Assembly (NCBI GenBank): GCA_023954015.1
Contig: JAMLIS010000006.1
Location: 62,001-126,000, forward strand
Length of the DNA stretch: 64,000 bases
Direction of reading: 5' to 3'
Source: Burkholderiaceae bacterium
Lineage (GTDB): Bacteria; Pseudomonadota; Gammaproteobacteria; Burkholderiales; Burkholderiaceae_E
In this document: in pieces, positions 22,186-31,328 of the stretch
Layout: each line of letters starts with the position of its first letter
How positions within the stretch are numbered: position 1 is the first letter of the stretch
Notes under the pieces: generated by a model
Database searches by the model: none
Seen by the model: the letters and a program-made list of their open reading frames with translations, nothing else
What the model was told of the DNA's origin: nothing
Translations under genes and position numbers: made by a program

Positions 22186-23061
22186 ATGCGAGTCGTGCTG
22201 ATCACGGGCATCTCCGGGTCGGGCAAGTCGGTGGCCACCAACGTGCTCGAAGACGACGGCTACTTCTGCATCGACAATCTTCCTGCGCGCTTCCTCGGCG
22301 AGGTCATCGCCTCGCTGCAGCAGGCCGGGCACGACAAGGTGGCCGTCTCCATCGATGCGCGCAGCGGCGACTCGGTGAGCGACCTGCGCAACGTCGTCGG
22401 CGCGCTCGGACGCTACGGGCACGACGTCAAGGTGATCTTCCTGAACGCGCGTACCGAAACGCTGGTGCAGCGCTACTCCGAGACGCGCCGCCGGCATCCG
22501 CTCGCGTTGCGCAGCATCGAAGACGGAGACGTGCCTACCCTGCTCGAATCGATCGAGCGCGAGCGCGAGATGATGTCGCCGATCGAGGACCTGGGCGTCT
22601 CGCTCGACACGAGCGACCTGCACCCGAACGTGCTGCGCAGCTGGGTGCGCGACGTCGTCGGCACCGACCGCGCGTCGATGACGATCGTCTTCGAATCGTT
22701 CGCCTACAAGCACGGCGTTCCCCTCGATGCGGATCTCGTCTTCGACGTGCGCTGCCTGCCGAATCCCTATTACACGGCCGAACTGCGCCCGCTCACCGGA
22801 CGCGACGCTCCGGTAGCCGACTACCTGAAGTCGATCCCGTCGGTGCAGCGGATGGTGGATCACATCGCCGATTTCCTGAAGGCATGGCTGCCGCATTACA
22901 TCCTCGAGAATCGCAGCTACCTGAGCGTGGCGATCGGATGCACGGGCGGGCAACACCGTTCGGTATACTGCGTCGAGGAGCTGGCGCGGCGCTTCCATCG
23001 AATCGAACAGGTTCTCGTGCGCCATCGCGCGCTCGCTTCCCGCCAGCCGCCCGAGTCCTGA
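22186..23061 (+). CDS. rapZ: RNase adapter protein RapZ
   Basis: RapZ is an RNA-binding P-loop protein; in E. coli it steers RNase E to the GlmZ sRNA and so controls amino-sugar supply. Walker A is GISGSGKS at residues 8-15, Walker B region VSIDARS, and the C-terminal RNA-binding domain carries SVAIGCTGGQHRSVYCVEELA. Length is 291 residues, as usual. It follows hprK within 12 bases. Confidence 0.95.
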   Translation: MRVVLITGISGSGKSVATNVLEDDGYFCIDNLPARFLGEVIASLQQAGHDKVAVSIDARSGDSVSDLRNVVGALGRYGHDVKVIFLNARTETLVQRYSETRRRHPLALRSIEDGDVPTLLESIEREREMMSPIEDLGVSLDTSDLHPNVLRSWVRDVVGTDRASMTIVFESFAYKHGVPLDADLVFDVRCLPNPYYTAELRPLTGRDAPVADYLKSIPSVQRMVDHIADFLKAWLPHYILENRSYLSVAIGCTGGQHRSVYCVEELARRFHRIEQVLVRHRALASRQPPES

Positions 23062-23080
23062 GAACGCTTCGAGGTTCGAG

Positions 23081-23686
23081 ATGCCCGGCGAACTGGCGAT
23101 CTTCCCGCTCGAAACGGTTCTGTTCCCCGATGGCGTGCTGACGCTGCGCGTCTTCGAGGCGCGCTACCTCGATCTCGTCAGCGAATGCACCGCGGCGGAT
23201 GCGCCCTTCGGCGTGTGCCTGATCACCCAGGGCAGCGAAACCGACCCCGACGCGCGGCACGAGCCGATCGGCTGCACGGCGCGCATCGTCGACTTCGACG
23301 TCGAGGAATCCGGACTGCTGAGCGTACGCGCGCGAGGCGGCCAGCGCTTTCGCGTGCTCACCCGCCGGCTGCGCCAGGACGGCCTGGTCCGTGCCGACAT
23401 CGAGATGATCGAGCCCGACGCCGAAGCGCCCGTGCCGCCCGAGCACGCCGACTGCGAGACGCTCGTGCGCCGGCTGGTCGACGACCTCGTCGCGCGCGAA
23501 CCCGATCCGATGAGGCGCATGATCGCCGAACCCTACCGCTTCGACTCGGCGTCGTGGGTCGGCAACCGGATCTGCGAGTTCCTGCCGATCGCGCCGCGCG
23601 CGCGGCAAAGGCTGATGGAGCTGGACGACCCGGTCGCCCGGCTGTCGCTGATCCACCAGTACCTGCACCAGCACCAGGTGCTCTGA
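23081..23686 (+). CDS. Stand-alone LON substrate-binding (N-terminal) domain protein
   Basis: A 201-residue cytoplasmic protein homologous to the N-terminal PUA-like domain of Lon protease, without ATPase or protease domains. Landmarks are ELAIFPLETVLFPDGVLTLRVFEARYL, FGVCLITQGSE, EPIGCTARIVDFD and the C-terminal helical part FLPIAPRARQRLMELDDPVARLSLI. Such solo domains are widespread in proteobacteria and their role is not settled. It is 19 bases after rapZ and is the last gene of the plus-strand run. Confidence 0.9.
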   Translation: MPGELAIFPLETVLFPDGVLTLRVFEARYLDLVSECTAADAPFGVCLITQGSETDPDARHEPIGCTARIVDFDVEESGLLSVRARGGQRFRVLTRRLRQDGLVRADIEMIEPDAEAPVPPEHADCETLVRRLVDDLVAREPDPMRRMIAEPYRFDSASWVGNRICEFLPIAPRARQRLMELDDPVARLSLIHQYLHQHQVL

Positions 23687-23722
23687 GAAGAAGGGAAGCC
23701 GCCGCAGATCGCGCCCCCCGGG

Positions 23723-23752
23723 CACGCGCAGTTCATTCACGCGCAGTTCATC
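23723..23752. repeat. 15-bp tandem duplication at the 3' end of mutY
   Basis: Two adjacent copies of cacgcgcagttcat plus one variable base. The second copy contains the mutY stop codon (minus strand). It lies in the short convergent gap between the LON-domain gene and mutY. Confidence 0.85.
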
Positions 23753-24797
23753 GGTGGTTTCCGAGCGCACGAAGCAAGGTCTTGACCGGCGCGGGCAACG
23801 GCGCTTCCCCTGCGTGCTCGAGCGCGAGCCAGCGGAGAGTTCCCGGATCGCCCTCGCCCATGCCTGCCGCACCGTCGCAGTCCAGCAGGATCGGCCGCGC
23901 GCGCAAGCGGAAATGAGTGAAAGCATGGTCGATGGTCTCGAGTTCGCCGCCGGCGCGGGCGCGTAGCGCGAAGCGCCGCAGGACGATCGCCGGCGCGTCG
24001 GCCACGTCGTCGGGCTCGGCTTCCGGCAGCGACCACAGGCCACCCCAGATGCCCGCCGGCGCGCGCTTCTCGACGAGTACCTCGGCTTGCCGCCGGACCA
24101 CGAGCCAGGCGCGCTGCCGCACAGGCAACGCTCGCGACGGGCGCCGCCCCGGAATCGAGTCGACCAGGCCTTCGCGGTGCGCGACGCAGTCGCCGGCGAT
24201 CGGGCAACGACCGCAGGCGGGGCGCGTGCGCGAACACAGGCTCGCACCCAGATCCATCAGGCCCTGCGTGTACGCCTCGAGTTCGTCGTGCGGCAGCTCG
24301 CGTTCGGCGATGCGCCACAGCGCCGCCAGCACGGCCGACTCCCCCGCATGGCCGCGAATGCCGGCCCAACGCGCGAGCACCCTGCGCACGTTGCCGTCGA
24401 GAATCGCCGCACGACGCCCGAACGCGAAGACCGCGATCGCGGCGGCCGTGGAACGTCCGACGCCGGGAAGGCGCTCGAGCTCGGCCGGCTCCGACGGGAA
24501 CGCCCCGCCGTGCTGCGCGACGAGCTCGCGCGCGCAGCGATGCAGATTGCGCGCGCGGCTGTAGTAACCCAGGCCGCTCCACGATGCGAGCACCTCGTCT
24601 TCGTCCGCGCCGGCGAGCGCCTCGAGGCTCGGAAAACGCTCGACGAAGCGAAGGAAGTACGGAACGACGCTCGACACGCGCGTCTGCTGCAGCATGATCT
24701 CGGACAGCCAGACGCGATACGCGTCGCGCGTGTTCTGCCACGGCAGGTCGTTGCGACCGTGACGCCGCTGCCAGGCGACGAGGCGCGGGGCGATCAC
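23748..24797 (-). CDS. mutY: Adenine DNA glycosylase MutY
   Basis: MutY removes adenine mispaired with 8-oxoguanine. The 349-residue protein has the catalytic Glu33 in SEIMLQQTRV, helix-hairpin-helix LERLPGVGRSTAAAI, the catalytic Asp134 in AILDGNV, the 4Fe-4S ligands Cys188, 195, 198, 204 (C-x6-C-x2-C-x5-C), and a C-terminal NUDIX-like 8-oxoG recognition domain. The GTG at 24797 gives the family start and overlaps the stop of the dynamin-like gene (GTGA). Confidence 0.94.
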   Translation of the reverse strand: MIAPRLVAWQRRHGRNDLPWQNTRDAYRVWLSEIMLQQTRVSSVVPYFLRFVERFPSLEALAGADEDEVLASWSGLGYYSRARNLHRCARELVAQHGGAFPSEPAELERLPGVGRSTAAAIAVFAFGRRAAILDGNVRRVLARWAGIRGHAGESAVLAALWRIAERELPHDELEAYTQGLMDLGASLCSRTRPACGRCPIAGDCVAHREGLVDSIPGRRPSRALPVRQRAWLVVRRQAEVLVEKRAPAGIWGGLWSLPEAEPDDVADAPAIVLRRFALRARAGGELETIDHAFTHFRLRARPILLDCDGAAGMGEGDPGTLRWLALEHAGEAPLPAPVKTLLRALGNHR

Positions 24798-26734
24798 GCG
24801 CCGACGAGCCGCTCGGCGTTCGCCGCCAGCAGCGAGGTCACGCGCCGGGCGTGCTCGCCTTCGAGTCCGATGCGCTGCTCGAGGGCGGCGCGATCCTGCT
24901 CGATCTCCGCCAGTCGCGCCTCGAGCGTCTCGTTCGCGTCGAGGACCCGCCGTACCGTCTCGAGCCTGCGCTTGAGCTGCCCCTGGTATTCGCGCACCTG
25001 GCTCTCGATCGGCGCCATCACCGCGCGCAGCCACGATTCCAGCTCGCGGCCGGCAACGTCGTAGATCTCGCGAAGGCGCGCGGCCACCGATTCGAAGAAG
25101 CGCCGCATCAACGCCCACTGCGACGTCGTCGCCAGCGTGACCGCGCCGAACTGGCGGCGCTGCACCTGTTCGATGCGTTCGAGCTCCCCGTAGTAGCGCT
25201 GCGTGGAGAACAGTGCCGGGTTGCCCAGCGCGAGCCCGTGCTCGGCACTGAAGCTGCGATACATCGCGCTCATCAGCGTTCCCACCTCGCCGACCAGCCG
25301 CGTGGCTTCGTCGAGGTCGGTGCGCACCGCGGCAAGCAGCGAGCTCATGGCATCGCGCAACCCCGACGAGAAAGTGCTGCGCCGCATCGACTCGCGCGCG
25401 ACCCGCACGTGGCGATTCAGCGAATGCCGGTCGACCGTCTCACGGATCGATTGCGCGTGTCGCGAGAATACCGAACGCAGCGCCTGCAACTGGCGCAGGC
25501 TCTTTTCGAACTCCTCCCGCTCGTTGCGGATCCGCGCAGCCATGTGGTCCATCACGCCGCGGTTCTTGCCGCGCAGCCCGTTCAGCTCGAACTGCTGCTC
25601 GACCAGGTTTCGCCGGCGCGCGGCAAGCGCGGAGGCGACCACCGAGTGCAGCTCGCCGAACTCGCGTTCGACGTGCTCGCGCACGATGTCGCGATGCTGC
25701 GGAACCAGCTCTCGCCCGAGCGCGTACTCGAGATCGGCAATGCGGCTGCGCTTGAGCAGCGACGCGTCGCCGTTCACGCGCGCGAGCAGCGCCTTCTGCG
25801 CCGACACCGGGTAGACGCGGTCGTTCGGCACCTGCAGCGTCTGCGCGACCGATCCGACCTGGCGCGCGATCTCGATCTGGATCTGCACGTCGTCCTTCAG
25901 GCCGTCCCAGAGCGCGTCGACCTTGTTCAGCACCACATAGCGTCCGGCACCGTGCTTCGTCGAGATGTGCTCGCGCCACACCGCCAGGTCGCTCATCGTG
26001 ACGCCCGCGTCGGCAGCGAGCACGAACAGCACCGCATCGCAGGCCGGGATGAGCTTCAGCGTCAACTCCGGCTCGGCACCGATCGCGTTCAATCCCGGCG
26101 TATCGAGGACCACCAACCCCTGTTCGAGCAGCGGATGCGGCCAGTTGACGATCGCGTGCCGCCAGCGCGGCACTTCGATTCTTCCCTGCTGGTCGGGACG
26201 CACGGGCGAAGCCGGATCGTCCTCGTCGTAGAAGCCGAGCAGCGACGCCTGGGACGCCTGCAACCACACCGTCTCCTGCACGCTCTCGAAGGCGCGGCGC
26301 AGGGTCTCCGGCGCCTGCGGGTCGATCTCCCTCTCCTCCCAGCGCGAGGCCTCGCCGCGCAGCTCGGACACCGGCGTGTCGAGCAGTCGCGTCTCGATCG
26401 GCAGCAGCCGGATCGCGCTCGGACGCTGCGCGTCGTACAGGAGCTCCGTCGGGCACATCGTGGTGCGGCCCGCACCGGAGGGGACGATCCGGCGCCCGAA
26501 GCGCGAGAAGAAGATCGCGTTGATCAGTTCCGACTTGCCGCGCGAGAACTCGGCGACGAACGCGATCGACACCCGCTCCTTGCCGAGACGCTCGACGATG
26601 CCCTCGATGCGCGACAGCAGCGCGGCGTCGGAAAGCCCGGCGTCGTCGAGCCACTGCGCATAGCGCATGACCGAATCGGCAAGCGTACGCCGCCAGTCGC
26701 CGTATTCGGCGATGCGCTCTCCGAGCGATGCCAT
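24794..26734 (-). CDS. Dynamin-like GTPase
   Basis: A 646-residue large GTPase of the bacterial dynamin-like group. G1 is AEFSRGKSE at residues 61-69, G2 includes the Thr pair of GAGRTTMCP near 88-95, G3 DTPG at 211-214 and G4 NKVD at 268-271. The rest is long helical sequence with coiled-coil character, ending in a Glu/Arg-rich heptad-like segment (about 575-640), as expected for a stalk. There is no obvious transmembrane segment. Its stop overlaps the mutY start. Function could be membrane remodelling, but is not known. Confidence 0.85.
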   Translation of the reverse strand: MASLGERIAEYGDWRRTLADSVMRYAQWLDDAGLSDAALLSRIEGIVERLGKERVSIAFVAEFSRGKSELINAIFFSRFGRRIVPSGAGRTTMCPTELLYDAQRPSAIRLLPIETRLLDTPVSELRGEASRWEEREIDPQAPETLRRAFESVQETVWLQASQASLLGFYDEDDPASPVRPDQQGRIEVPRWRHAIVNWPHPLLEQGLVVLDTPGLNAIGAEPELTLKLIPACDAVLFVLAADAGVTMSDLAVWREHISTKHGAGRYVVLNKVDALWDGLKDDVQIQIEIARQVGSVAQTLQVPNDRVYPVSAQKALLARVNGDASLLKRSRIADLEYALGRELVPQHRDIVREHVEREFGELHSVVASALAARRRNLVEQQFELNGLRGKNRGVMDHMAARIRNEREEFEKSLRQLQALRSVFSRHAQSIRETVDRHSLNRHVRVARESMRRSTFSSGLRDAMSSLLAAVRTDLDEATRLVGEVGTLMSAMYRSFSAEHGLALGNPALFSTQRYYGELERIEQVQRRQFGAVTLATTSQWALMRRFFESVAARLREIYDVAGRELESWLRAVMAPIESQVREYQGQLKRRLETVRRVLDANETLEARLAEIEQDRAALEQRIGLEGEHARRVTSLLAANAERLVGA

Positions 26735-26862
26735 CGCACTCCTTCGATGACCGGAATCGTGGGGTCCGATCTATAGCACGGGTACAGGCGCGCGAACACG
26801 GCATCGATCGCAGGCCGCACGGACAGCCGCCCTGTGGCGGATTACACCGGGCGGGCGGCGCT

Positions 26863-27690
26863 TCAGCGCTGGCAGCGCGGACACCAGTACGTGGAGCGCT
26901 GTTGCTGTCGAATCGTCCGCACAGCGGTGCCGCAGACGCGACACGGCTCGCCTGCGCGTGCATAGACGAGGCTCGCCGCCTGGTAGCAGCCCGCCGCTCC
27001 GTCGCTGGAGACGAAGTCGCGCAACGTGCTGCCGCCGCGTTCGATCGCCTCGTCCAGCGTTTCGCGAATCGCCCGCGCGAGGCGATCGCAGCGCGCCGGC
27101 CCGATCCGCTGCGCTACGGTGGTCGGCCGGATGCCGGCGCGAAACAGGCTCTCCGACGCGTAGATGTTGCCCACGCCGACGACAACGCCTCCGGCGAGAA
27201 GCACCGGCTTGATCGCGCCGCCGCGCGAGCGCATCGCCCGGTGCAGCAGCGCGCCGTCGAATGCGTCCGACAACGGCTCGACGCCCAACGACGCGAGCAG
27301 CGGGTGCGCGAGAACGGGACCTTGCGTCGACGGGTGCCAGAGCATCGCGCCGAAGCGGCGTGGGTCCCGATAGCGCAAGGTCCCGTGCTCGAACTCGACG
27401 TCGACGTGGTCGTGCCGGCCCGGCGCTTCGAGCAAGCCGTCGCCGAGGAAGCGGAAGTTGCCCGACATGCCCAGGTGCGCGAGCAACGTTCCGTGGCCGA
27501 AATCGAACAGCAGGTACTTGCCGCGACGCTCGACCGCACGCAGCTCGGCGCCGGCGAGGTAGCGGTCGAGCGCGTCGGGCACCGGCCAGCGAAGGCGTGC
27601 CTCGCGAACCCGCACCGCGCGCACGCGGCGGCCGCGCGCGCGGCTTTCGAGTCCGCGGCGCACGATCTCGACCTCGGGCAACTCGGGCAT
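26863..27690 (-). CDS. mutM: Formamidopyrimidine-DNA glycosylase (Fpg/MutM)
   Basis: MutM excises 8-oxoguanine and formamidopyrimidines. The catalytic Pro-Glu start [13 protein letters not shown] is intact, the conserved Lys is in RRGKYLLF, the helix-two-turn-helix is [16 protein letters not shown], and the C-terminal zinc finger is C-x2-C-x16-C-x2-C. Its pairing with mutY two genes away groups the two 8-oxoG repair glycosylases. It is divergent from the TPR lipoprotein gene with 77 bases between them. Confidence 0.96.
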   Translation of the reverse strand: MPELPEVEIVRRGLESRARGRRVRAVRVREARLRWPVPDALDRYLAGAELRAVERRGKYLLFDFGHGTLLAHLGMSGNFRFLGDGLLEAPGRHDHVDVEFEHGTLRYRDPRRFGAMLWHPSTQGPVLAHPLLASLGVEPLSDAFDGALLHRAMRSRGGAIKPVLLAGGVVVGVGNIYASESLFRAGIRPTTVAQRIGPARCDRLARAIRETLDEAIERGGSTLRDFVSSDGAAGCYQAASLVYARAGEPCRVCGTAVRTIRQQQRSTYWCPRCQR

Positions 27691-27767
27691 CGGCGCAGCG
27701 CCCCGATGCGCCCACGGGTGAGCATCGGGTATTCTGGAAATTCGATTCTGCCGAGCGTATCACCCCG

Positions 27768-29687
27768 ATGACGAAGACCGACCCGTGGCAGCGCCGCATC
27801 GCCTCGCAGCGCCTGCGGCTCGCGTGCGAACCCTTCTCGCCCGAATTCGTGCGTGCGGCGCCACGCGCGGCGGAAAGCGGCGGCCTCGCCCGAAACCTGC
27901 GGCTGCGCGCCGTCGCCGGATGCGCGCTCGGCGCGTTCGTGCTTGTCGCGACCGGGTGCGCGAGCCCTGCGCAGCCCGAACCGGTCGACGGCCCGCGCGT
28001 CGTGTCTGCGGCGAACGCCGACGCACGGGCCGCGCCCGACGCGCACACGCGCGCAGGCGACCCGATCCCCCCGTTCTCGCTGACGCCGCAACTGATGTAC
28101 CAGCTGCTCGCTTCCGAAATCGCCGCGCAGCGCGGCCAGGTCGGCAGCGCGGCCGTCACCTACCTGACGCTCGCACGGAAAACGCGCGATCCGCGCATCG
28201 CGCGCCGCGCAACCGAGCTCGCGCTCGCCGAGCGTTCGCTCGAGCACGCGCTGCCGGCAGCGCAGCTGTGGCACGAACTCGCGCCGGAATCGCCGATCGC
28301 ATCGCAGACGATCGAGAGCCTGTGGATGGCGACCGGCCGCTTCGCGCAGGCCGAGCCGCTGCTCAGGGAACGGCTCGGGCGCGCGCGGGCCGACCGTCGC
28401 CTGCCCGAGACCTACGACCGCATCGCCCGCACGCTGGCACGTTCCAGCGACGCGAGCGCCGGATTGAAGATGCTCGAACGACTTGCCGCACCCGACGCGG
28501 GCGAGCCGGCCGCGCGCCTGGCGCTGGCCGCTGTCGCGCAGGGTGCCGGCGACCTCGCCCGCGCAGCCGCCGAAGCCGAGGCCGCGCTGCAGCTCGACCC
28601 GGCCAACGAGCAGGCGGCGATCCTCGCCGCGCGCTACGTCTCGCAGTCGCCGCGCGGAACCGAAGGCGCAGTGGCGCTGCTGCGCTCGTATCTCGAGCGT
28701 GAACCGAAAGCCGTCGAGGCGCGCTTCGCGCTGGCACGACTGCTCAACGCCGGCGGCAGCCACGATGCGGCGCGCGAGCAGTTCGAGATCGCGTTGAAGC
28801 AGGAACCCGACAGTCCGCCGATCCTGCTGTCGCTCGCGCAACTCGCCTACCAGATGAAACAACCGCAGGTGGCCGAGGACTACCTGCGCCGCTACCTGGG
28901 CTTGCCCGGCACCGTGCAGCGCGACAACGCTCCGGCGCTGCTCTTCCTGGGCCAGATCGCCGAGGATGCAAGGCGAAACGAAGAGGCGATCGACTGGTAT
29001 GCGCAGGTCGGCCGCGGCGAGCAGTTCCTGGCGGCGCTGACGCGACGTGCCGTCCTGATGGCCAGGACCGGACGCCTGGACGAGGCGCGCGCGCTGCTGC
29101 GCGGCACCTCCGTGCCCAGCGCACGCGAACGCGCGCAACTCACCGCCGCGGAAGCCGCGGTACTGCGCGAAGCGGGCCGCCAGAAGGAAGCCTGGGAGCT
29201 GCTGTCGGCCGCCCTCGAGCGCCAGCCCGAGAGCACCGAGCTTCTCTACGATCACGCGATGGCCGCCGAGCGGCTCGATCGCCTCGACGCGATGGAAGCG
29301 AGCCTGCGCAAGCTGATCGAGCTGCGCCCCGACTACGCGCACGCGTACAACGCGCTCGGCTACAGCTTCGCCGATCGCGGGCTGCGGCTCGAAGAGGCGC
29401 AGGGCCTCATCGCGAAGGCACTCGAGCTCGCCCCCGACGACGCGCAGATCCTCGACAGCATGGGATGGGTGCTGTTCCGTCGCGGCCAGACCGAAGCGGC
29501 GATCGGTTATCTCGAGAAGGCCTGGAGCCGACTGCCCGAAGCCGAGATCGGCGCGCACCTGGGCGAAGCGCTGTGGCGCGCCGGGCGCGTCGACGAAGCG
29601 CGCCGCATCTGGCACGAGGCTGCGCGCGACGATCCGGAGAACCGGGTGCTGAAGGAAACGGTCGCACGGCTGCGCGCGGACCGATGA
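27768..29687 (+). CDS. TPR-repeat lipoprotein
   Basis: A 639-residue protein with an N-terminal signal and lipobox L-V-A-T-G-C (Cys about residue 65), so probably a lipoprotein, followed by many tetratricopeptide-like repeats (AAAEAEAALQLDPANEQAA, YAHAYNALGYSFADRG, LELAPDDAQILDSMGWVLFRRGQ). This protein commonly lies upstream of lolB in betaproteobacteria, suggesting a link to outer-membrane biogenesis. The ATG at 27768 gives a long 45-residue n-region before the signal helix; a later start is possible. It overlaps lolB by four bases. Confidence 0.88.
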   Translation: MTKTDPWQRRIASQRLRLACEPFSPEFVRAAPRAAESGGLARNLRLRAVAGCALGAFVLVATGCASPAQPEPVDGPRVVSAANADARAAPDAHTRAGDPIPPFSLTPQLMYQLLASEIAAQRGQVGSAAVTYLTLARKTRDPRIARRATELALAERSLEHALPAAQLWHELAPESPIASQTIESLWMATGRFAQAEPLLRERLGRARADRRLPETYDRIARTLARSSDASAGLKMLERLAAPDAGEPAARLALAAVAQGAGDLARAAAEAEAALQLDPANEQAAILAARYVSQSPRGTEGAVALLRSYLEREPKAVEARFALARLLNAGGSHDAAREQFEIALKQEPDSPPILLSLAQLAYQMKQPQVAEDYLRRYLGLPGTVQRDNAPALLFLGQIAEDARRNEEAIDWYAQVGRGEQFLAALTRRAVLMARTGRLDEARALLRGTSVPSARERAQLTAAEAAVLREAGRQKEAWELLSAALERQPESTELLYDHAMAAERLDRLDAMEASLRKLIELRPDYAHAYNALGYSFADRGLRLEEAQGLIAKALELAPDDAQILDSMGWVLFRRGQTEAAIGYLEKAWSRLPEAEIGAHLGEALWRAGRVDEARRIWHEAARDDPENRVLKETVARLRADR

Positions 29688-30301
29688 GCTTGCGCGCGCT
29701 CGCCGCCGCCGGCGCCGCGACGCTGTTCGTCGCCGGCTGCGCCACGCCGGTCGCACCGACCGTGGTCGCCCCGCCCGCCGCGCCGCCGAACTTCTGGAGC
29801 GGCCGCTTCGCCGTCACCTACGCGGAAGGCGGTTACCAGCCGCGCGAGGAACGCTCCAGCGGCCGCTTCACGCTGCTGGCGAACGGCGAGCGACGAGAGC
29901 TCGATCTCTCGTCGCCGCTCGGGCAGACGATCGCGCAGGTCACTCTCGACTCGGGCGAAGCGGTGCTCGTCGCCTCCGACGGCAGCCGATATCGCGCGCC
30001 GTCGGCCGAGACGCTCACCGAGCAGGTGTTCGGCTGGCGCGTGCCGATCGGGGACCTGCCGCGCTGGCTCGCAGGCCGAGTCGCGAAACCGACGCAGCGC
30101 GAGGACGGACGCGTCGTCGCCGGAGTCGACGGCGGCTGGTCGGTTCGCTTCGAGGCCTTCGAAGGCGAACGTCCGCGCCGGCTGGCGCTCGACTGGCCGG
30201 CCGACGGGGCCGACGGAGGCGCTTCGTACGCCGCGCGACGTCTCGAACTGAAGCTCGTCGTCGACAGCGTCGCGCGAGTGGACGCGGGCGCGTCTCGGTG
30301 A
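29684..30301 (+). CDS. lolB: Outer-membrane lipoprotein receptor LolB
   Basis: LolB accepts lipoproteins from LolA and inserts them into the outer membrane. The 205-residue precursor has the lipobox L-F-V-A-G-C (Cys19), then the LolB fold with FWSGRFAVTYAEG, LDLSSPLGQTIAQVTLDSGEAVL and LTEQVFGWRVPIGDLPRWLAGR. The start overlaps the TPR gene stop and the stop overlaps the ispE start. Confidence 0.93.
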   Translation: MSLRALAAAGAATLFVAGCATPVAPTVVAPPAAPPNFWSGRFAVTYAEGGYQPREERSSGRFTLLANGERRELDLSSPLGQTIAQVTLDSGEAVLVASDGSRYRAPSAETLTEQVFGWRVPIGDLPRWLAGRVAKPTQREDGRVVAGVDGGWSVRFEAFEGERPRRLALDWPADGADGGASYAARRLELKLVVDSVARVDAGASR

Positions 30302-31305
30302 CACACGGCGGCCGCGAGCCCGTCGCGGAGCTGCGCAACCTGCCCGCTCCCGCCAAGCTCAACCTCTTCCTGCACGTCACCGGCCGGCGCAGCGACGGCT
30401 ATCACCTGCTCGAGACCGTCTTCGAGTTCGTCGACCTGTGCGATCGCGTCGACCTTCGGCGCCTCGACGACGGCGCGATCCGGCTGGTCGATGCGCCCCG
30501 CGACTGGAGCGCGCAGTCCGACCTCGCCGCGCGCGCCGCGCACCTGCTCGCCGCCGAAACCGGTTGTCGGCTCGGCGTCGAGATCGCCTTGCGCAAGCAC
30601 ATTCCGGTCGGCGGCGGGCTGGGCGGCGGCAGCTCGGACGCGGCAACGACGCTGCTCGGGCTGAACCGGCTCTGGCGACTGGGCCTTTCGCGCAGACGCC
30701 TGCAGGCACTCGCGCTGCGGCTCGGCGCCGACGTCCCGGCGTTCGTCTTCGGGCGCCGCGCGTTCGCACGGGGGATCGGAGAGGAGCTGACGGCGATCGA
30801 CGCAGCTGCGTCGTGCCATGTCGACGCAGCCGCGTCGTGCCATGTCGACGCAGCCGCGTCGTGGTACGTCGTCGTCGCCGCGCCGGTGCAGGTGCCGACG
30901 GCGTCGGTCTTCGGCAGCGCCGAATTGACACGCGACACGAAACCGATCAAAATTTTCGGTCTTTCGCGGGGGCGGCTCGTCCTGAGCGGGAAGAACGACC
31001 TCGAACCGGTGGTCCTGGCGGCGTGGCCGCCGGTAGCCGAAGCGCTGCAGGCGCTGCGCGCGGCTGCCGATGCCGCGGGTGCCGAAGGGCGCCTGGCGCG
31101 CATGACCGGCTCCGGTGCCTGCGTGTTCTGTCCCGTCCCGGACGAACCGGTCGCCGATTCGATCCGGCAACGGCTCGAGCGGCTCGCGATCGGACAGGTG
31201 TTCGTCGTCCGATCGCTCGATCGGCATCCCCTTTGCGATTGGTCGTTTGCCGAAGCGCGAGCCCGCCGAACGACCGAGGTTCAGCCATCGTCCGCCCGCT
31301 CGTAG
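30298..31305 (+). CDS. ispE: 4-diphosphocytidyl-2-C-methyl-D-erythritol kinase
   Basis: IspE is the GHMP kinase of the MEP isoprenoid pathway. It has PAKLNLFLHVTGRRSDGYHLLETVF with the catalytic Lys, the ATP loop PVGGGLGGGSSDAATTL and LGADVPAFVFG with the catalytic Asp, plus MTGSGACVF near the C-terminus. At 335 residues it is longer than usual (about 280-300), in part because residues 168-189 are a repeated Asp-Ala-Ala-Ala-Ser-Cys-His-Val unit. Start is GTG at 30298, overlapping lolB. The TAG stop lies in the loop of a perfect hairpin. Confidence 0.94.
   Translation: MTHGGREPVAELRNLPAPAKLNLFLHVTGRRSDGYHLLETVFEFVDLCDRVDLRRLDDGAIRLVDAPRDWSAQSDLAARAAHLLAAETGCRLGVEIALRKHIPVGGGLGGGSSDAATTLLGLNRLWRLGLSRRRLQALALRLGADVPAFVFGRRAFARGIGEELTAIDAAASCHVDAAASCHVDAAASWYVVVAAPVQVPTASVFGSAELTRDTKPIKIFGLSRGRLVLSGKNDLEPVVLAAWPPVAEALQALRAAADAAGAEGRLARMTGSGACVFCPVPDEPVADSIRQRLERLAIGQVFVVRSLDRHPLCDWSFAEARARRTTEVQPSSARS
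30799..30864 (+). repeat. 24-bp in-frame tandem repeat within ispE
   Basis: Two full 24-bp units (30799-30822, 30823-30846) and an 18-bp partial third. Units differ by a single base in the first (gctgcg versus gccgcg). Each encodes the eight residues D-A-A-A-S-C-H-V. The insertion sits in the surface loop before the conserved beta strand WYVVVAAP. Confidence 0.92.
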
Positions 31306-31314
31306 CGAGCGGGC
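31294..31314 (+). other. Perfect 9-bp hairpin with the ispE stop codon as its loop
   Basis: gcccgctcg / cgagcgggc arms (31294-31302 and 31306-31314) enclose the three bases TAG, which are the ispE stop. It lies 14 bases before tRNA-Gln. There is no T-run after it, so it does not look like an intrinsic terminator; an mRNA/tRNA processing or stabilising role is possible. Confidence 0.8.
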
Positions 31315-31328
31315 TGGCATCGGGCCAC

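Noticed and set aside
27114..29756. An 880-codon minus-strand frame across mutM and the TPR gene
   Set aside because: Low-complexity Arg-rich translation opposite genes with clear homology; shadow frame.
30799..30864. Possible start of a CRISPR-like or intergenic repeat array
   Set aside because: Units are contiguous with no spacers and lie in frame inside ispE.
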